This document shows positions 20,092 through 30,454 of a stretch of DNA of 64,000 bases, piece by piece; position 1 is the first letter of the stretch, and every line of letters starts with the position of its first letter. The stretch is taken from NCBI GenBank assembly GCA_947501355.1, contig CANMVA010000001.1, positions 2,069,492 through 2,133,491 on the forward strand, in the 5' to 3' direction. The translations under genes and the position numbers were made by a program. The notes under the pieces are model-generated. The model was given only the letters and a program-made list of their open reading frames with translations. It searched no databases and was not told the DNA's origin. Origin of the DNA: an uncultured Paracoccaceae bacterium (GTDB lineage: Bacteria; Pseudomonadota; Alphaproteobacteria; Rhodobacterales; Rhodobacteraceae).

Positions 20092-21260
20092 TTTCGGTCG
20101 CCGAGGCGCGCGCAAAAACAATGGCTTTGGTCGCGCCGAAAAGTATTGAGATCGTCCCGCTGATAGAAGCCTCTGGCCGGGTCTTGGCGAAGGACGCGAT
20201 TGCCAAGCGCGCGCAACCACCCTTTGCGGCCTCGGCCATGGATGGCTATGCCGTGCGGTCCGAGGATGCGCAGCCAGGCGCTGTGCTGACCGTGATCGGT
20301 GAAGCTGCAGCGGGACATGCTTTTGAGGGCGTCGTTGCAGCCGGACAAGCGGCGCGCATCTTTACCGGCGCGCCAATGCCAGACGGGGCGACGCGGGTGA
20401 TCATTCAAGAAGATGCCACAACCGACGGCACTTCAATTACGCTCTCCAAAGACTTGGAAGATAATCATTTTGTCCGCCCTGCCGGTGGCGATTTTACGGT
20501 TGGCGATAGATTGACAGCCCCGCGGGTTCTCAGCCCTGCTGATCTGGCTTTGCTCGCCTCCATGAACATCGCGGAGGTTCCAGTCAGCTGCAAACCCAAC
20601 GTCGCGATCATCGCAACGGGGGACGAATTGGTGATGCCGGGCGACACGCCTGCAGACGACCAGATCATCGCCTCAAACTGCTTTGGGCTGCATGCCATGA
20701 TCGCGGCAGCCGGTGGTCATCCGCGACTGTTGCCCATCGCGCGGGACACCGAAAGCTCCCTTCGGATGGCTTTCGAGATGGCGCAGGGATGCGATCTGAT
20801 CGTCACGATCGGCGGCGCGTCCGTGGGCGACCATGATCTGGTCGGTCACGTCGCCGGAGACCTGGGACTGGAGCGCGCCTTTTACAAGATCGCGATGCGC
20901 CCCGGCAAGCCGCTGATGGCTGGAAAACTGGCGGGAGCCGCGATGTTGGGTTTGCCGGGAAACCCAGTCTCTGCAATGGTTTGCGGGCAGCTCTTCATGT
21001 TACCCATCATCCACAAGATGCTGGGCCGTCCAACACGTGATCCCGTGATGCAGCGCGCCACTCTGACGTCTCCGCTCAGCGCAAATGGACCGCGCGAGCA
21101 TTACATGCGCGCGCGGCTGACCGCTGACGGAATTGGTGCGTTTGACCGGCAGGACAGCTCTTTGCTGACCGTTCTTGCCGATGCTAACGCCCTGATTGTG
21201 CGCCCCATTGACGATCCGGCGCGCGCTGTGGGCGACGAGGTGTCCTATCTTCCGATCTAA
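20088..21260 (+). CDS. moeA: Molybdopterin molybdenumtransferase
   Basis: Inserts molybdate into molybdopterin at the end of Moco synthesis. The 390-residue length is normal for MoeA. Conserved regions include [66 protein letters not shown] and [11 protein letters not shown]. It overlaps moaC by 4 bases. lexA follows after a promoter-bearing gap. Confidence 0.94.
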   Translation: MISVAEARAKTMALVAPKSIEIVPLIEASGRVLAKDAIAKRAQPPFAASAMDGYAVRSEDAQPGAVLTVIGEAAAGHAFEGVVAAGQAARIFTGAPMPDGATRVIIQEDATTDGTSITLSKDLEDNHFVRPAGGDFTVGDRLTAPRVLSPADLALLASMNIAEVPVSCKPNVAIIATGDELVMPGDTPADDQIIASNCFGLHAMIAAAGGHPRLLPIARDTESSLRMAFEMAQGCDLIVTIGGASVGDHDLVGHVAGDLGLERAFYKIAMRPGKPLMAGKLAGAAMLGLPGNPVSAMVCGQLFMLPIIHKMLGRPTRDPVMQRATLTSPLSANGPREHYMRARLTADGIGAFDRQDSSLLTVLADANALIVRPIDDPARAVGDEVSYLPI

Positions 21261-21271
21261 AACGGAACATA

Positions 21272-21300
21272 TTGACACAAAACAAGAACATCACTAGAAC
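21272..21300 (+). promoter_or_regulatory. lexA promoter with LexA (SOS) box
   Basis: A sigma70-type promoter is readable: -35 TTGACA at 21272-21277, a 17-base spacer, and -10 TAGAAC at 21295-21300. The alphaproteobacterial LexA box GAAC-N7-GAAC (GAACATCACTAGAAC) at 21286-21300 overlaps the -10, which is ideal for autorepression. This gives lexA its own SOS promoter although it lies directly downstream of moeA. Confidence 0.85.
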
Positions 21301-21354
21301 AAAGTTGATTAGGTGCGGTTTGCCGTGCCGACCACAATGACCGGAGGCGAGCAG

Positions 21355-22047
21355 ATGCTGACGAAGAAGCAGTTGGAATTGCTGCAATTTATCAACAAGC
21401 GCGTGCAGCGCGACGGGGTTCCACCCTCTTTCGACGAGATGAAGGAAGCGCTGGACCTGCGCTCCAAATCCGGCATCCATCGCCTGATCACCGCTTTGGA
21501 AGAGCGTGGCTTCATCCGCCGCCTTGCGCATCGGGCCCGCGCGATTGAGATCGTGAAGCTGCCCGACGCATTGGGAGAGCCCGCTGGCTTTACGCCGCGC
21601 GTGATTGACGGGGATAAGCCGGACACGCCGCCGCCTGCCCGCGCGATGGAAGTGTCGAACGCCGTGGTCGAGCTGCCCGTGATGGGCCGCATCGCTGCCG
21701 GTGTGCCGATTGAGGCGATCAATCAGGTCAGCCATTCCGTAGCGGTGCCGGGCACGATGCTCAGCGGTAAGGGTGATCACTATGCGCTTGAAGTCAAAGG
21801 CGATTCGATGATTGAGGCGGGGATCAATGATGGCGATGTTGTCGTGATCCGCGAGACTTCGACGGCCGATAATGGCGATATTGTCGTCGCATTGGTGGAG
21901 GATCACGAGGCGACGCTGAAACGCTATCGTCGCAACGGCACAGCAATTGCGCTGGAGGCGGCAAACCCGGCCTATGAGACGCGGGTATTCCGCGATGATC
22001 AGGTTAAGGTGCAAGGCCGTCTGGTCGGGCTGATCCGCACCTACTGA
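21355..22047 (+). CDS. lexA: LexA repressor
   Basis: SOS regulator and self-cleaving serine protease. The 230-residue protein has an N-terminal winged-helix domain ([45 protein letters not shown]). The cleavage site is Ala-Gly in [11 protein letters not shown] near residue 115. The catalytic Ser is near residue 150 ([13 protein letters not shown]) and Lys near residue 187. The ATG at 21355 is preceded by GGAGG; the longer frame from 21313 is not needed. Its last bases overlap the end of comEC on the other strand by 7. Confidence 0.96.
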   Translation: MLTKKQLELLQFINKRVQRDGVPPSFDEMKEALDLRSKSGIHRLITALEERGFIRRLAHRARAIEIVKLPDALGEPAGFTPRVIDGDKPDTPPPARAMEVSNAVVELPVMGRIAAGVPIEAINQVSHSVAVPGTMLSGKGDHYALEVKGDSMIEAGINDGDVVVIRETSTADNGDIVVALVEDHEATLKRYRRNGTAIALEAANPAYETRVFRDDQVKVQGRLVGLIRTY

Positions 22048-24137
22048 TCCAGATTTGATGCAGTTTGCGCGGCGCGGGTTTTCTGCGCCGTTTTGCGTTT
22101 CGGGGTCCAAAGACGCTCACCGCTTTGGCCGTAAGCTGTGACGACGCGGCCATCCTCGTAAAGCGCGATTGAGCCGGTCTGACGCAGGGCGATCGGGTCC
22201 AGAATGCGGCAATCGCCATCTCGCGCGATGGGTTGATTGCTGACCAGCCAGATGCCCTCTGCACATTCCGGCAAACCTTCGGTCGCGCGTTTGCCGGTGG
22301 CGTGATGAATGCGGTGGCCCGCCAGCTCAAACTGACGCAAACGCTCCTCCCACGCGGGCGAACGCGCATAGGCGGTGGCTTGATCGGCAGGGTCGCCGTC
22401 ATTTTCCAGCCAACTGCCAGCCACAAAGCTCTCACCCCGTGCTTTGGACACGCTGCGCCCATCGGCGGTCATGACGCCCAGCAAGGCACCGCTGTCCGAG
22501 ATTAGGAACATCGGGCGTTCTGTAACGCTCCACAGGAGAGCGGCGGCGAGGAGTGGGAGAAGGCCCAACACGCGCCCCGCCCCGCGCCAGAGGATGACAA
22601 AGAGCGCGCCCAAAGCGAGCAGTGGGATGACCGATGGCATGGGCGTCAGGATTTTGCCAACCGCACCTTCAAGCCCTGCGACCCATTCGGCGATGCTCAG
22701 GATCCAGCGCAGGCCAAGGCCCATGATCCAAAGGCCGATGCCGCTTAGCCCGAGGGGCCAGAGGATTGCGGACAGAACAGCGGCGGGCATGACGACCGCC
22801 CCCATCATCGGCACGCTGAGGACGTTGGCGAGGAGGCCATAATGGGCGATCTGGTTGAAATGCGCGGCTGCAAAGGGCGCGGTGGCGAGGCCTGCCACGA
22901 AGGAGGACAGAACGACCGCGCCTATTTTCTGCAGGGGTTTCGGGATCTGATGCCAGGATCGCCCACGGAGTGCGCCGAAGACGGCGACAAGCGCGGTGGT
23001 CGCGGCAAATGACATCTGGAAGCCGGGGCCGATCAGGGCTTCTGGCGTCAGCACCAGCACGATAACGGCGGCCATGGCGACCGCCCGCAAGGTTAACGCG
23101 CGGCGGTTCAGCAGGATGGCGACGAACATGACCGAAACCATGATAAACGCCCGCTCCGTCGCGACGGACCCACCGGACAGCGCGAGGTATCCGGCCCCTG
23201 CGATCAACGCGCCGACGGCGGCGATTTTCTTTGTGTTCCAGTGATTTGCCGCATGAACGTGAAGTGCCAAGCCGAAGCGCAGCATGGTAAAGACAACGCC
23301 TGTCAGCAGCCCCATATGCAAGCCGGAGATCGCCAGCAAATGCGCCAGGTTGGAGGCGCGCAAGTTGGTTAACGTGTCGGCGTGAATACCAGAGCGGTCA
23401 CCTGAGACGATGGCCGCCGCCACGCCGCCTTCCGCACCGCCCATCCGGTCGCGCACGGCGTGTGATAGCGCCATGCGTTTGCGGTAAATCCAAAGGTCTG
23501 CATGCGCCCCGCCGCCCGGCATGGCCAGAAGCGGGGTGCGGGCATAGCCCACCGCGCCCAGACCTTTGAACCACGCCATGCGCTGGAAGGTGAAGCCGCC
23601 GGGCTCCACCGGGCCTTGGGGCGGCGACAGATGGGCCGTGACGGCGACGCGCATGCCGGGTTCTGGGGTGATCACCGGGTCGGGCCAATGAAGCGAGATG
23701 CGCAGTTTTTCGGGTGTGCGCGCAGGCGACATTCGGGCCAGCATAACGCGGTCCAGCGTGATCCGCACCTTGTCAGAGACCGAGCGGTCGATGGCGATGA
23801 TGCGCCCTTCCACCGGGCCATAATAGCGGTAGCTGAGCACCGGGGCTGAGACGGAATGCGCGCGCAGGGCAGCCAGCAAAAGCCCCAGCGCGATCAAGGC
23901 GATGGCCATCGCGAAGACACCCCAGCCCTCGCGGGTGCGCCAATAGATCGACGCCCCGGCACCGACGATCAGCGCGGCGGCGGTGAGCATCGCGCCGCTG
24001 GGCTCGAAAGGTATGGCGAAATAGGCGCCGATGCCCAAACCCATGGCGACAGGCACCCAGCAGAAAAGCGCGCCGCGCTGTGCCTCCAACGCGGCTTTGA
24101 TCCGTGCGGCACCAAGTCTGCGCATTGGGGGGCTCAT
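22041..24137 (-). CDS. comEC: ComEC/Rec2 family DNA-uptake channel
   Basis: A 698-residue polytopic membrane protein of the ComEC/Rec2 family, which carries single-stranded DNA across the inner membrane during natural transformation. Visible features are an N-terminal DUF4131-like region with hydrophobic segments and the competence-domain signature [28 protein letters not shown]. Multiple helices follow, then a shorter C-terminal soluble part ([21 protein letters not shown]...). No complete metallo-beta-lactamase HxHxDH motif is evident, as is common in shorter alphaproteobacterial ComEC. A CtrA-type box lies 26 bases upstream of the start at 24137. Confidence 0.88.
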   Translation of the reverse strand: MSPPMRRLGAARIKAALEAQRGALFCWVPVAMGLGIGAYFAIPFEPSGAMLTAAALIVGAGASIYWRTREGWGVFAMAIALIALGLLLAALRAHSVSAPVLSYRYYGPVEGRIIAIDRSVSDKVRITLDRVMLARMSPARTPEKLRISLHWPDPVITPEPGMRVAVTAHLSPPQGPVEPGGFTFQRMAWFKGLGAVGYARTPLLAMPGGGAHADLWIYRKRMALSHAVRDRMGGAEGGVAAAIVSGDRSGIHADTLTNLRASNLAHLLAISGLHMGLLTGVVFTMLRFGLALHVHAANHWNTKKIAAVGALIAGAGYLALSGGSVATERAFIMVSVMFVAILLNRRALTLRAVAMAAVIVLVLTPEALIGPGFQMSFAATTALVAVFGALRGRSWHQIPKPLQKIGAVVLSSFVAGLATAPFAAAHFNQIAHYGLLANVLSVPMMGAVVMPAAVLSAILWPLGLSGIGLWIMGLGLRWILSIAEWVAGLEGAVGKILTPMPSVIPLLALGALFVILWRGAGRVLGLLPLLAAALLWSVTERPMFLISDSGALLGVMTADGRSVSKARGESFVAGSWLENDGDPADQATAYARSPAWEERLRQFELAGHRIHHATGKRATEGLPECAEGIWLVSNQPIARDGDCRILDPIALRQTGSIALYEDGRVVTAYGQSGERLWTPKRKTAQKTRAAQTASNLDQ

Positions 24138-24162
24138 GCCTTGTGATCCCTTTCACCTGCCG

Positions 24163-24177
24163 TTAATCCCCCTTTAA
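24163..24177. promoter_or_regulatory. CtrA-type box (TTAA-N7-TTAA) between comEC and gltX
   Basis: TTAA at 24163-24166 and TTAA at 24174-24177 are separated by exactly 7 bases, the full CtrA recognition pattern. It lies in the 68-base divergent gap, 26 bases from the comEC start and 28 from the gltX start. In Rhodobacter capsulatus, DNA-import genes needed by gene-transfer-agent recipients are CtrA-regulated, so comEC is the likelier target. A single site could occur by chance. Confidence 0.5.
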
Positions 24178-24205
24178 CCAAATCTGCCTTACCGAAAGGT
24201 TAACC

Positions 24206-25615
24206 ATGACCGCTTCCACCCCGCCTGTTGTGACCCGCTTTGCCCCGTCTCCGACGGGATATCTGCATATCGGCGGCGCGCGCACGGCGCTGTTCAACTG
24301 GCTCTATGCACGCGGGCGCGGCGGCACGTTCCTGCTGCGGATCGAGGATACGGACCGCGCGCGGTCGACCCCTGAAGCGACAGACGCGATCCTGCGCGGC
24401 ATGGCTTGGCTGGGGCTGGAGCATGACGGGGAAGCGGTCAGCCAGTGGGCGCGGCGCGACCGGCATGCCGAGGTGGCGCATCAGATGCTGGCGGAAGGCA
24501 ACGCGTATAAGTGTTTCTCGACCCCGGACGAGATCACGGCGTTTCGTGAAGCGGCTAAGGCCGAGGGTAAATCGACACTGTTCCGCTCGCCGTGGCGCGA
24601 CGTGGACCCGGCGGAGCATCCTGACGCGCCGTTTGTCGTACGTCTGAAAGCGCCCCGCGAGGGGGCGACGGTGATCGAAGACGAGGTGCAAGGCACTGTC
24701 AAATGGCAAAACGATCAGTTGGATGACATGGTTCTGCTGCGCTCGGACGGATCGCCGGTTTATATGCTGGCGGTCGTGGTGGACGACTATGATATGGGCG
24801 TCACCCATTTGATCCGCGGTGACGACCATCTGGCAAACGCCGCGCGTCAGTCGCTGATCTACAAAGCGATGGGCTGGCCCCTGCCCGTCTACGCCCATAT
24901 CCCGCTGATCCACGGCCCTGACGGCAAGAAGCTGTCCAAGCGACATGGGGCGCTGGGGGTCGAGGAATATCAGGCCATGGGCTATCCTGCGGCGGGCATG
25001 CGCAACTATCTGGCGCGGCTGGGCTGGAGCCACGGGGATGATGAATTCTTCACCGACGCGCAGGCTACAGAGTGGTTCGGCACGGACGGGATCGGCAAAT
25101 CCCCAGCGCGTTTTGACTTCAAGAAGCTGGAGAATCTGAGCGGTCAGCATATCGCTGTTGCCGATGATGCCGCGCTGCAGCAAGAAATCGCGGATTATCT
25201 AGTGGCAAGCGGGCAACCTGCCCTTACGGAAACGCAGATGGCGGGTTTGGGGGATGCGATGTATTGCCTCAAGGAGCGCGCGCGGACATTTCCAGAACTT
25301 CTTGAAAAGGCTCACTTTGTTCTGGGATCGCGACCTTTTGCGCCCGATGAAAAGGCCGCAAAGCAGCTGGATGCGGTATCCCGTGGTATACTGTCAGAAT
25401 TGACGCCGCAGCTGCAAAATGCTAGCTGGACGCGAGACACGCTGGAGGAGGCTGTTGCTGCCGTTGCAGAAGCCAATGGCACCAAGCTGGGCAAGCTCGC
25501 GGGACCCCTGCGCGCCGCTCTGGCTGGACGCTCCGTCACCCCCAGCGTTTTCGATATGATGCTTGTGATCGGGCGGGAGGAAACACTCGCACGGCTCACG
25601 GACGCAAGCACCTGA
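24206..25615 (+). CDS. gltX: Glutamyl-tRNA synthetase
   Basis: Charges tRNA-Glu (and in many alphaproteobacteria also tRNA-Gln for later amidation). The 469-residue class I synthetase has the HIGH region [23 protein letters not shown] at the N-terminus and the KMSKS equivalent KKLSKRHGA near residue 243. Alphaproteobacteria often carry two gltX genes; whether a second copy exists cannot be seen here. The GGTTAACC before the ATG is not a typical SD. Confidence 0.95.
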   Translation: MTASTPPVVTRFAPSPTGYLHIGGARTALFNWLYARGRGGTFLLRIEDTDRARSTPEATDAILRGMAWLGLEHDGEAVSQWARRDRHAEVAHQMLAEGNAYKCFSTPDEITAFREAAKAEGKSTLFRSPWRDVDPAEHPDAPFVVRLKAPREGATVIEDEVQGTVKWQNDQLDDMVLLRSDGSPVYMLAVVVDDYDMGVTHLIRGDDHLANAARQSLIYKAMGWPLPVYAHIPLIHGPDGKKLSKRHGALGVEEYQAMGYPAAGMRNYLARLGWSHGDDEFFTDAQATEWFGTDGIGKSPARFDFKKLENLSGQHIAVADDAALQQEIADYLVASGQPALTETQMAGLGDAMYCLKERARTFPELLEKAHFVLGSRPFAPDEKAAKQLDAVSRGILSELTPQLQNASWTRDTLEEAVAAVAEANGTKLGKLAGPLRAALAGRSVTPSVFDMMLVIGREETLARLTDAST

Positions 25616-25708
25616 CATGAAAGCGTTAACCAGTTCGGTCTAACCCCAGTCAGGCAGCACAAAGCCGCGCGCGAGACATCCGCTTCGCGCCTAGAATGAG
25701 GGACAGAT

Positions 25709-27004
25709 ATGGCCGAAAGCACAAAAAACGCGACCCTGACGATTGATGGCACATCCTATGATTTGCCGATTTACTCAGGCACCGTGGGCCCCGATGTGAT
25801 CGACATCCGCAAGCTCTATGCCCAGACGGGTTTGTTTACCTATGATCCGGGCTTCACGTCGACCGCCGCGTGTGACAGCACCATCACCTATATTGATGGC
25901 GGCAAGGGGGAGCTCTTGCATCGCGGTTACCCGATTGACCAGTTGGCCGGCAAATCCCACTATCTTGAGGTCTGCTATCTGCTGCTTTACGGCGAACTGC
26001 CCTCGCCCGAACAGCTGGAGGATTTTGAAAGCCGTGTGACCAATCACACGATGCTGCATGAGCAGATGATGAACTTCTTCCGCGGCTTCCGCCGTGATGC
26101 GCACCCGATGGCCGTCATGGTCGGTGTCGTCGGCGCGATGTCGGCTTTCTATCACGACAGCACCGATATTGCCGATCCGTGGCAGCGCGAAGTGGCCTCC
26201 ATCCGGTTAATTGCGAAGATGCCGACGATTGCGGCGATGGCCTACAAATACACGATCGGTCAGCCTTTCGTGTATCCGCGCAACGATATCGACTACGCGT
26301 CGAACTTCCTGCGGATGTGCTTTGCGGTTCCCGCAGAGGATTATCAGGTCAACCCGATCCTGAGCCGCGCAATGGACCGGATTTTCACGCTGCACGCGGA
26401 TCACGAGCAAAACGCCTCGACCTCGACGGTGCGTCTGGCGTCCTCTTCGGGGGCCAACCCGTTTGCTTGTATCGCGGCCGGTGTGGCGTGCCTTTGGGGG
26501 CCTGCTCATGGTGGGGCCAATCAGGCCTGTCTGGAAATGTTGCAGGAAATCGGCAGCGTCGACCGTATCCCCGAATACATCGCGCGCGCCAAGGACAAGG
26601 ACGATCCGTTCCGCCTGATGGGCTTTGGCCACCGCGTTTACAAGAACTTCGACCCCCGCGCGAAGGTGATGAAGCAATCCGCCGACGAGGTGCTGGATCT
26701 GCTAGGCGTGGAGAACAACCCCGTGCTCCAGGTGGCCAAGGAGCTTGAGAAAGCCGCATTGGCCGATCCGTATTTCGCGGACAAGAAGCTCTTCCCGAAT
26801 GTGGATTTCTATTCGGGTATCATCCTTGAGGCGATGGGCTTCCCGACCTCGATGTTCACGCCGATCTTCGCGCTGAGCCGCACGGTGGGTTGGATTTCGC
26901 AGTGGAAAGAGATGATCTCGGACCCGCAGATGAAGATCGGCCGTCCGCGTCAGCTGTATCAGGGCGAGACCCTGCGCGACTATTCGGATATCGAAAACCG
27001 GTGA
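25709..27004 (+). CDS. gltA: Citrate synthase
   Basis: Condenses acetyl-CoA and oxaloacetate at the entry of the TCA cycle. The 431-residue type II (hexameric, Gram-negative) enzyme has an N-terminal extension ([28 protein letters not shown]). Catalytic His lie in [10 protein letters not shown] (about residue 269) and [17 protein letters not shown] (about 308), and Asp in the C-terminal [13 protein letters not shown] region. AGGGACAG precedes the ATG at 25709. A weak TGTTAGCG-like half site (GTTAACGCT on the reverse strand) lies at about 25624-25637 in the leader. Confidence 0.96.
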   Translation: MAESTKNATLTIDGTSYDLPIYSGTVGPDVIDIRKLYAQTGLFTYDPGFTSTAACDSTITYIDGGKGELLHRGYPIDQLAGKSHYLEVCYLLLYGELPSPEQLEDFESRVTNHTMLHEQMMNFFRGFRRDAHPMAVMVGVVGAMSAFYHDSTDIADPWQREVASIRLIAKMPTIAAMAYKYTIGQPFVYPRNDIDYASNFLRMCFAVPAEDYQVNPILSRAMDRIFTLHADHEQNASTSTVRLASSSGANPFACIAAGVACLWGPAHGGANQACLEMLQEIGSVDRIPEYIARAKDKDDPFRLMGFGHRVYKNFDPRAKVMKQSADEVLDLLGVENNPVLQVAKELEKAALADPYFADKKLFPNVDFYSGIILEAMGFPTSMFTPIFALSRTVGWISQWKEMISDPQMKIGRPRQLYQGETLRDYSDIENR

Positions 27005-27042
27005 TCCGGCGGCGCGCTGGCGCGCAAGTCTTTTATTGATTG

Positions 27043-27072
27043 AAAAAGGGCACCCTGCGAGGTGCCCTTTTT
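27043..27072. terminator. Bidirectional terminator between gltA and the enoyl-CoA hydratase gene
   Basis: AAAAAGGGCACC and GGTGCCCTTTTT flank the loop CTGCGA. The stem works in both directions, with T-runs on either strand, and separates convergent genes. Just after it, CCTCCGGCGGAGGTATTT resembles the motif inside the nested repeat near 1083. Confidence 0.88.
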
Positions 27073-27106
27073 GCCTCCGGCGGAGGTATTTGGGGACAAA
27101 AGAAGA

Positions 27107-27883
27107 TCAGCGGCCTTCGTAATTGGCGGGGCGTTTTTCAAGGAATGCCATAACGCCTTCCTGAAAGTCGCGGGTCTTGCCGCAGGCGCCTTGGAGTTTG
27201 GCCTCAAGTGCCAGTTGATCGTCGAGCGAGTTCTCAAACGAGCCGCGGATGGCGGTTTTAAGGTGTTGGTAGGCGACGGTCGGACCCTTGGCGAGTTTGG
27301 CGGCACGGGCCTGCCAATGGGCCTCGAACGTGGCGTCGGGGATCGCCTCGTAGATCATGCCCATCTGGCTGGCCTCGCGCGCCGTGATCTTGTCGGCAAA
27401 GAGGGCGGCGCCCATGGCTTTGGCCGCGCCCATCTGGCGGGGCAGCCAGTAGGTGCCGCCGGCATCAGGGATCAGGCCGATGCGGGTGAAGGCTTGCAGG
27501 AAGAAGGCGCTTTCGGTGGCGATGACCACATCGGCGGCCAGCGCAAGGTTGGCCCCTGCCCCTGCCGCTGCCCCGTTGACCGCGCAGATCGTCGGGATCG
27601 GGCTGTCGAAGATGGCGCGCAGCATCGGCACGTATTCGTCGCGCAGGGTGCGTTCAAGATCGAGGTTCGCGGCAGAGCCGCTGTCGCCCAGGTCTTGGCC
27701 CGAGCAGAAGGAAGCGCCGCTTCCGGTCATCACCAGCACGCGCGCATCTTCAGCGGCGGCTTTGACGGCATGGGTGATTTCGGCGCGCATCTGGCTGTTG
27801 AGCGCATTCATAACGTCCGGGCGGTTCAGGGTCAGCACCGCGATGTCGTCGCGGACGGTGTAGGTGATGGCGGTGTAGTCCAT
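27107..27883 (-). CDS. Enoyl-CoA hydratase/isomerase family protein (PaaG-like)
   Basis: A 258-residue crotonase-fold enzyme. The oxyanion-hole segments are GSGASFCSGQDLGD and CAVNGAAAGAGANLALAADVVIA; FTRIGLIPDAGGTYWLPRQMG follows. The Asp in the IGLIPDAGG region and the GQDL start resemble PaaG (ring-opened epoxyphenylacetyl-CoA isomerase), but no other phenylacetate genes are nearby, so the substrate stays open. GAGGAG precedes the ATG at 27883. Confidence 0.82.
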   Translation of the reverse strand: MDYTAITYTVRDDIAVLTLNRPDVMNALNSQMRAEITHAVKAAAEDARVLVMTGSGASFCSGQDLGDSGSAANLDLERTLRDEYVPMLRAIFDSPIPTICAVNGAAAGAGANLALAADVVIATESAFFLQAFTRIGLIPDAGGTYWLPRQMGAAKAMGAALFADKITAREASQMGMIYEAIPDATFEAHWQARAAKLAKGPTVAYQHLKTAIRGSFENSLDDQLALEAKLQGACGKTRDFQEGVMAFLEKRPANYEGR

Positions 27884-27948
27884 GGTGGCTCCTCATTTCT
27901 TGGAAGAACCATACCGACCAGTTCAGATCGCGAAAGCGAAACCGTGCG

Positions 27949-28401
27949 TCATTCGTCGAGAATCTTCGACAGCCGTTCGGCTTCTTCAGCGCTGAGCGCA
28001 CTGGAATGCGCTTTCGGCTGCGTATCACGACGCCGGATATAGACGACGGCCATGCCTGCGCCCAGCAGCAGCATCGCAGGGCCAGCAAGCCAGAGCGCAA
28101 GGTTCGCTCCGGTGGTTTGCGGGTTCAGCAGCACGTATTCACCGTAGCGATCCACCACGAAATCAACGACTTGCGTGTTACTGTCGCCCGCCAGAAGGCG
28201 TTCGCGGACCAGAGCGCGCAGGTCTTGGGCCACGGTGGCATTGCTTTCGTCGATGGACTCGTTTTGGCAGACCGGGCAGCGCAGACCTTTGGATATCTCG
28301 CGCGCGCGGTCTTCCAGAACGGGATCGTCCAGAAGCTCAGCGGGATCAAGGGCAAGAACCGGTGTGGCCAGCAGCACCCAGATGAGCAGCGCGCGGATCA
28401 T
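27949..28401 (-). CDS. ccmH: Cytochrome c maturation protein CcmH
   Basis: Thiol-reducing component of System I cytochrome c maturation; it keeps the apocytochrome CXXCH reduced for heme ligation. The 150-residue protein has a signal peptide, the redox motif RCPVCQ (Cys42 and Cys45), and a C-terminal transmembrane helix (LALWLAGPAMLLLGAGMAVVYI). It overlaps ccmF by 4 bases (ATGA), so they are co-translated. Confidence 0.92.
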   Translation of the reverse strand: MIRALLIWVLLATPVLALDPAELLDDPVLEDRAREISKGLRCPVCQNESIDESNATVAQDLRALVRERLLAGDSNTQVVDFVVDRYGEYVLLNPQTTGANLALWLAGPAMLLLGAGMAVVYIRRRDTQPKAHSSALSAEEAERLSKILDE

Positions 28402-30371
28402 TCGGCGGGCACGGCGTCAGGGGTGCGCCGTGTGCGCCGCGCGCCTGCGGCGACGCGGAAGCGGCGGTCCGTGAGGCTAAGCGCCCCGCCCAGAGACATG
28501 ATGATACAGCCCGCCCAAATCCAGTTGGCCAGCGGCTTGATATAAGTCCGCACGGCCCAACCCCCATTGGTTTGGGGATCGCCCAGCACGACATAGACAT
28601 CGCGCAAGAACCCGTTGGCAATCCCGGCCTCAGTCGTGGGCATGGAGGCCACGGGGTAGATGCGCTTTTCAGGCGTGACTTGGCTGAACTGTTCGCCATC
28701 GCGCGCAAAGCTGACGAAGCCCATGGTCGAGATGTAGTTGGGGCCTTGGACTTGCTGCACGTCTTGCAGCGTCACTTCGATATTGCCCACCGAATAGGTC
28801 TCGCCCAGTTGGGCGACGCGGATATCCTCGACCTCCCACGCCATGAGACCGGCGATGCCGAGGCAAGTGATGCCAAAGCCCGCATGGGCGACGGCTTTGC
28901 CCCAATCGGCACGCGGCAGGTTCTTGAGGCGGCGCAAGCGTGCGTCGCCCTTGCCGGAGCGGGTCCAAAGCTCGGCAATGGCGCCGAAGACGAGCCATGC
29001 GCCAAGGAAGACGCCGACAGGGCCAAGGGCGGAGCGGCCGGTTTGCATGGCCCATGCGAGGGCTGCTAGGGCGAGCGCCAGGAAGAAGACCGGCCATAGT
29101 GCTTTCGCCTGCTTGCCCAGCTTGGCGCGTTTCCATGGCAGGACAGAGCCTAGTGGTAGGATCGCGGCCAGCACGACCATGAAGGGGGTGAAGGCCATTT
29201 CGAAGAAGGGCGGCCCGACGGACAGGGTGCGGTCGAGGAACAGTTCGGCCACCAGAGGCCAGATCGTGCCGATGAAGACCACAAAACAACCCACAGCCAG
29301 AAGCAGGTTGTTCATCACGAGCGCGCTTTCGCGGGAGACGACCGAGAAGACGCCCTTGGCCTCCATCGTGCCAGCACGAAGGGCGTAGAGCATTAGCGCC
29401 CCCCCCATGAAGATGCCAAGGATCAGCAGGATCCAGACACCGCGCTCGGGATCGTTGGCGAAGGCGTGGACAGAGGTCAGAACGCCTGAGCGCACGATGA
29501 ATGTGCCGATCAGCGAGAAGCCGAAGGCAAGGATGGCGAGCAGGATCGTCCAGCTTTTCAGTGCCTCGCGTTTCTCGACAACGATGGCGGAATGCAGGAG
29601 AGCGGCGGCAATGAGCCACGGCATGAAGGACGCGTTTTCGACCGGGTCCCAGAACCAGAAGCCCCCCCAGCCAAGCTCATAATAGGCCCACCACGAGCCT
29701 AGGCCGATGCCAATGGTCAAAAAGAGCCACGCGGCGAGCGCCCATGGGCGCACCCAGCGGCCCCACGCGGCGTCTACGCGGCCTTCGATCAAGGCGGCAA
29801 CCGCGAAGGAAAAGCTCATCGAGAGGCCGACATAGCCCAGATAGAGGAAGGGAGGGTGGAAGGCCAAACCGGGGTCCTGCAAGAGCGGGTTCAGGTCTTG
29901 GCCGTCAAAGGGCGGCACCGCGAGACGCAGGAACGGGTTTGATGTGAAGATCATAAAGGCGAAGAAGGCCACCGCGACGGAGGACTGCACCGCCAGAACA
30001 CGAGCACGCAATGTGGGGGGCAGGTTGTTGCCAAACCACGCGGCCATCGCGCCGAAAAGCGTGAGGATCAGCACCCAGAGCAAGAGTGACCCTTCATGGT
30101 TCCCCCAAACGCCGGTCACTTTGTACAGCATCGGTTTGTCTGTGTGGGAGTTCAGGAACACCAGCCTGAGCGAGAAATCCGACACGACAAAGGCATAGGT
30201 CAGCGCAGCGAAGGCAAAGGCCGTCAGCAAGAATTGTGCCGTGGCGGCAGGCTCGGCCACGGCCATCCAACCTCGCCACCCTTTCTGGGCACCGACCAAA
30301 GGAACAACCATCTGGACAATCGCGACCGCGAAGGCCAGCACGAGGGCGAAGTGACCAAGCTCTGTAATCAT
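28398..30371 (-). CDS. ccmF: Heme lyase subunit CcmF
   Basis: Large polytopic membrane protein that, with CcmH, attaches heme to apocytochrome c. The 657-residue length is standard. The tryptophan-rich WWD signature WGGFWFWDPVENASFMPWL and many transmembrane helices are visible, with the periplasmic segment near the C-terminus. It is followed by ccmH. Upstream, a stem-loop and then four lysis-type genes separate it from ccmE, an unusual interruption of the ccmE-F-H order. Confidence 0.95.
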   Translation of the reverse strand: MITELGHFALVLAFAVAIVQMVVPLVGAQKGWRGWMAVAEPAATAQFLLTAFAFAALTYAFVVSDFSLRLVFLNSHTDKPMLYKVTGVWGNHEGSLLLWVLILTLFGAMAAWFGNNLPPTLRARVLAVQSSVAVAFFAFMIFTSNPFLRLAVPPFDGQDLNPLLQDPGLAFHPPFLYLGYVGLSMSFSFAVAALIEGRVDAAWGRWVRPWALAAWLFLTIGIGLGSWWAYYELGWGGFWFWDPVENASFMPWLIAAALLHSAIVVEKREALKSWTILLAILAFGFSLIGTFIVRSGVLTSVHAFANDPERGVWILLILGIFMGGALMLYALRAGTMEAKGVFSVVSRESALVMNNLLLAVGCFVVFIGTIWPLVAELFLDRTLSVGPPFFEMAFTPFMVVLAAILPLGSVLPWKRAKLGKQAKALWPVFFLALALAALAWAMQTGRSALGPVGVFLGAWLVFGAIAELWTRSGKGDARLRRLKNLPRADWGKAVAHAGFGITCLGIAGLMAWEVEDIRVAQLGETYSVGNIEVTLQDVQQVQGPNYISTMGFVSFARDGEQFSQVTPEKRIYPVASMPTTEAGIANGFLRDVYVVLGDPQTNGGWAVRTYIKPLANWIWAGCIIMSLGGALSLTDRRFRVAAGARRTRRTPDAVPAE

Positions 30372-30411
30372 GATTCGAATTTAGAGCGCCTGTCGGGCAG
30401 CGCAACGGCAA

Positions 30412-30438
30412 ACGCCCCGCGATGGTGTCGCAGGGCGC
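30412..30438 (-). terminator. Stem-loop between the lysis cassette and ccmF
   Basis: On the reverse strand, an 11-base arm (GCGCCCTGCGA) pairs with TCGCGGGGCGT around the loop CACCA, followed by a short GTTTG. The T-run is weak, so termination may be partial. It lies 17 bases after the last cassette gene and 41 bases before ccmF. Confidence 0.45.
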
Positions 30439-30454
30439 TCAAAAATCTGTGGGA

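Noticed and set aside
27062-28042. Forward ORF of 326 codons opposite the enoyl-CoA hydratase gene
   Set aside because: Antisense shadow of a clear crotonase gene; it starts inside the gltA terminator.
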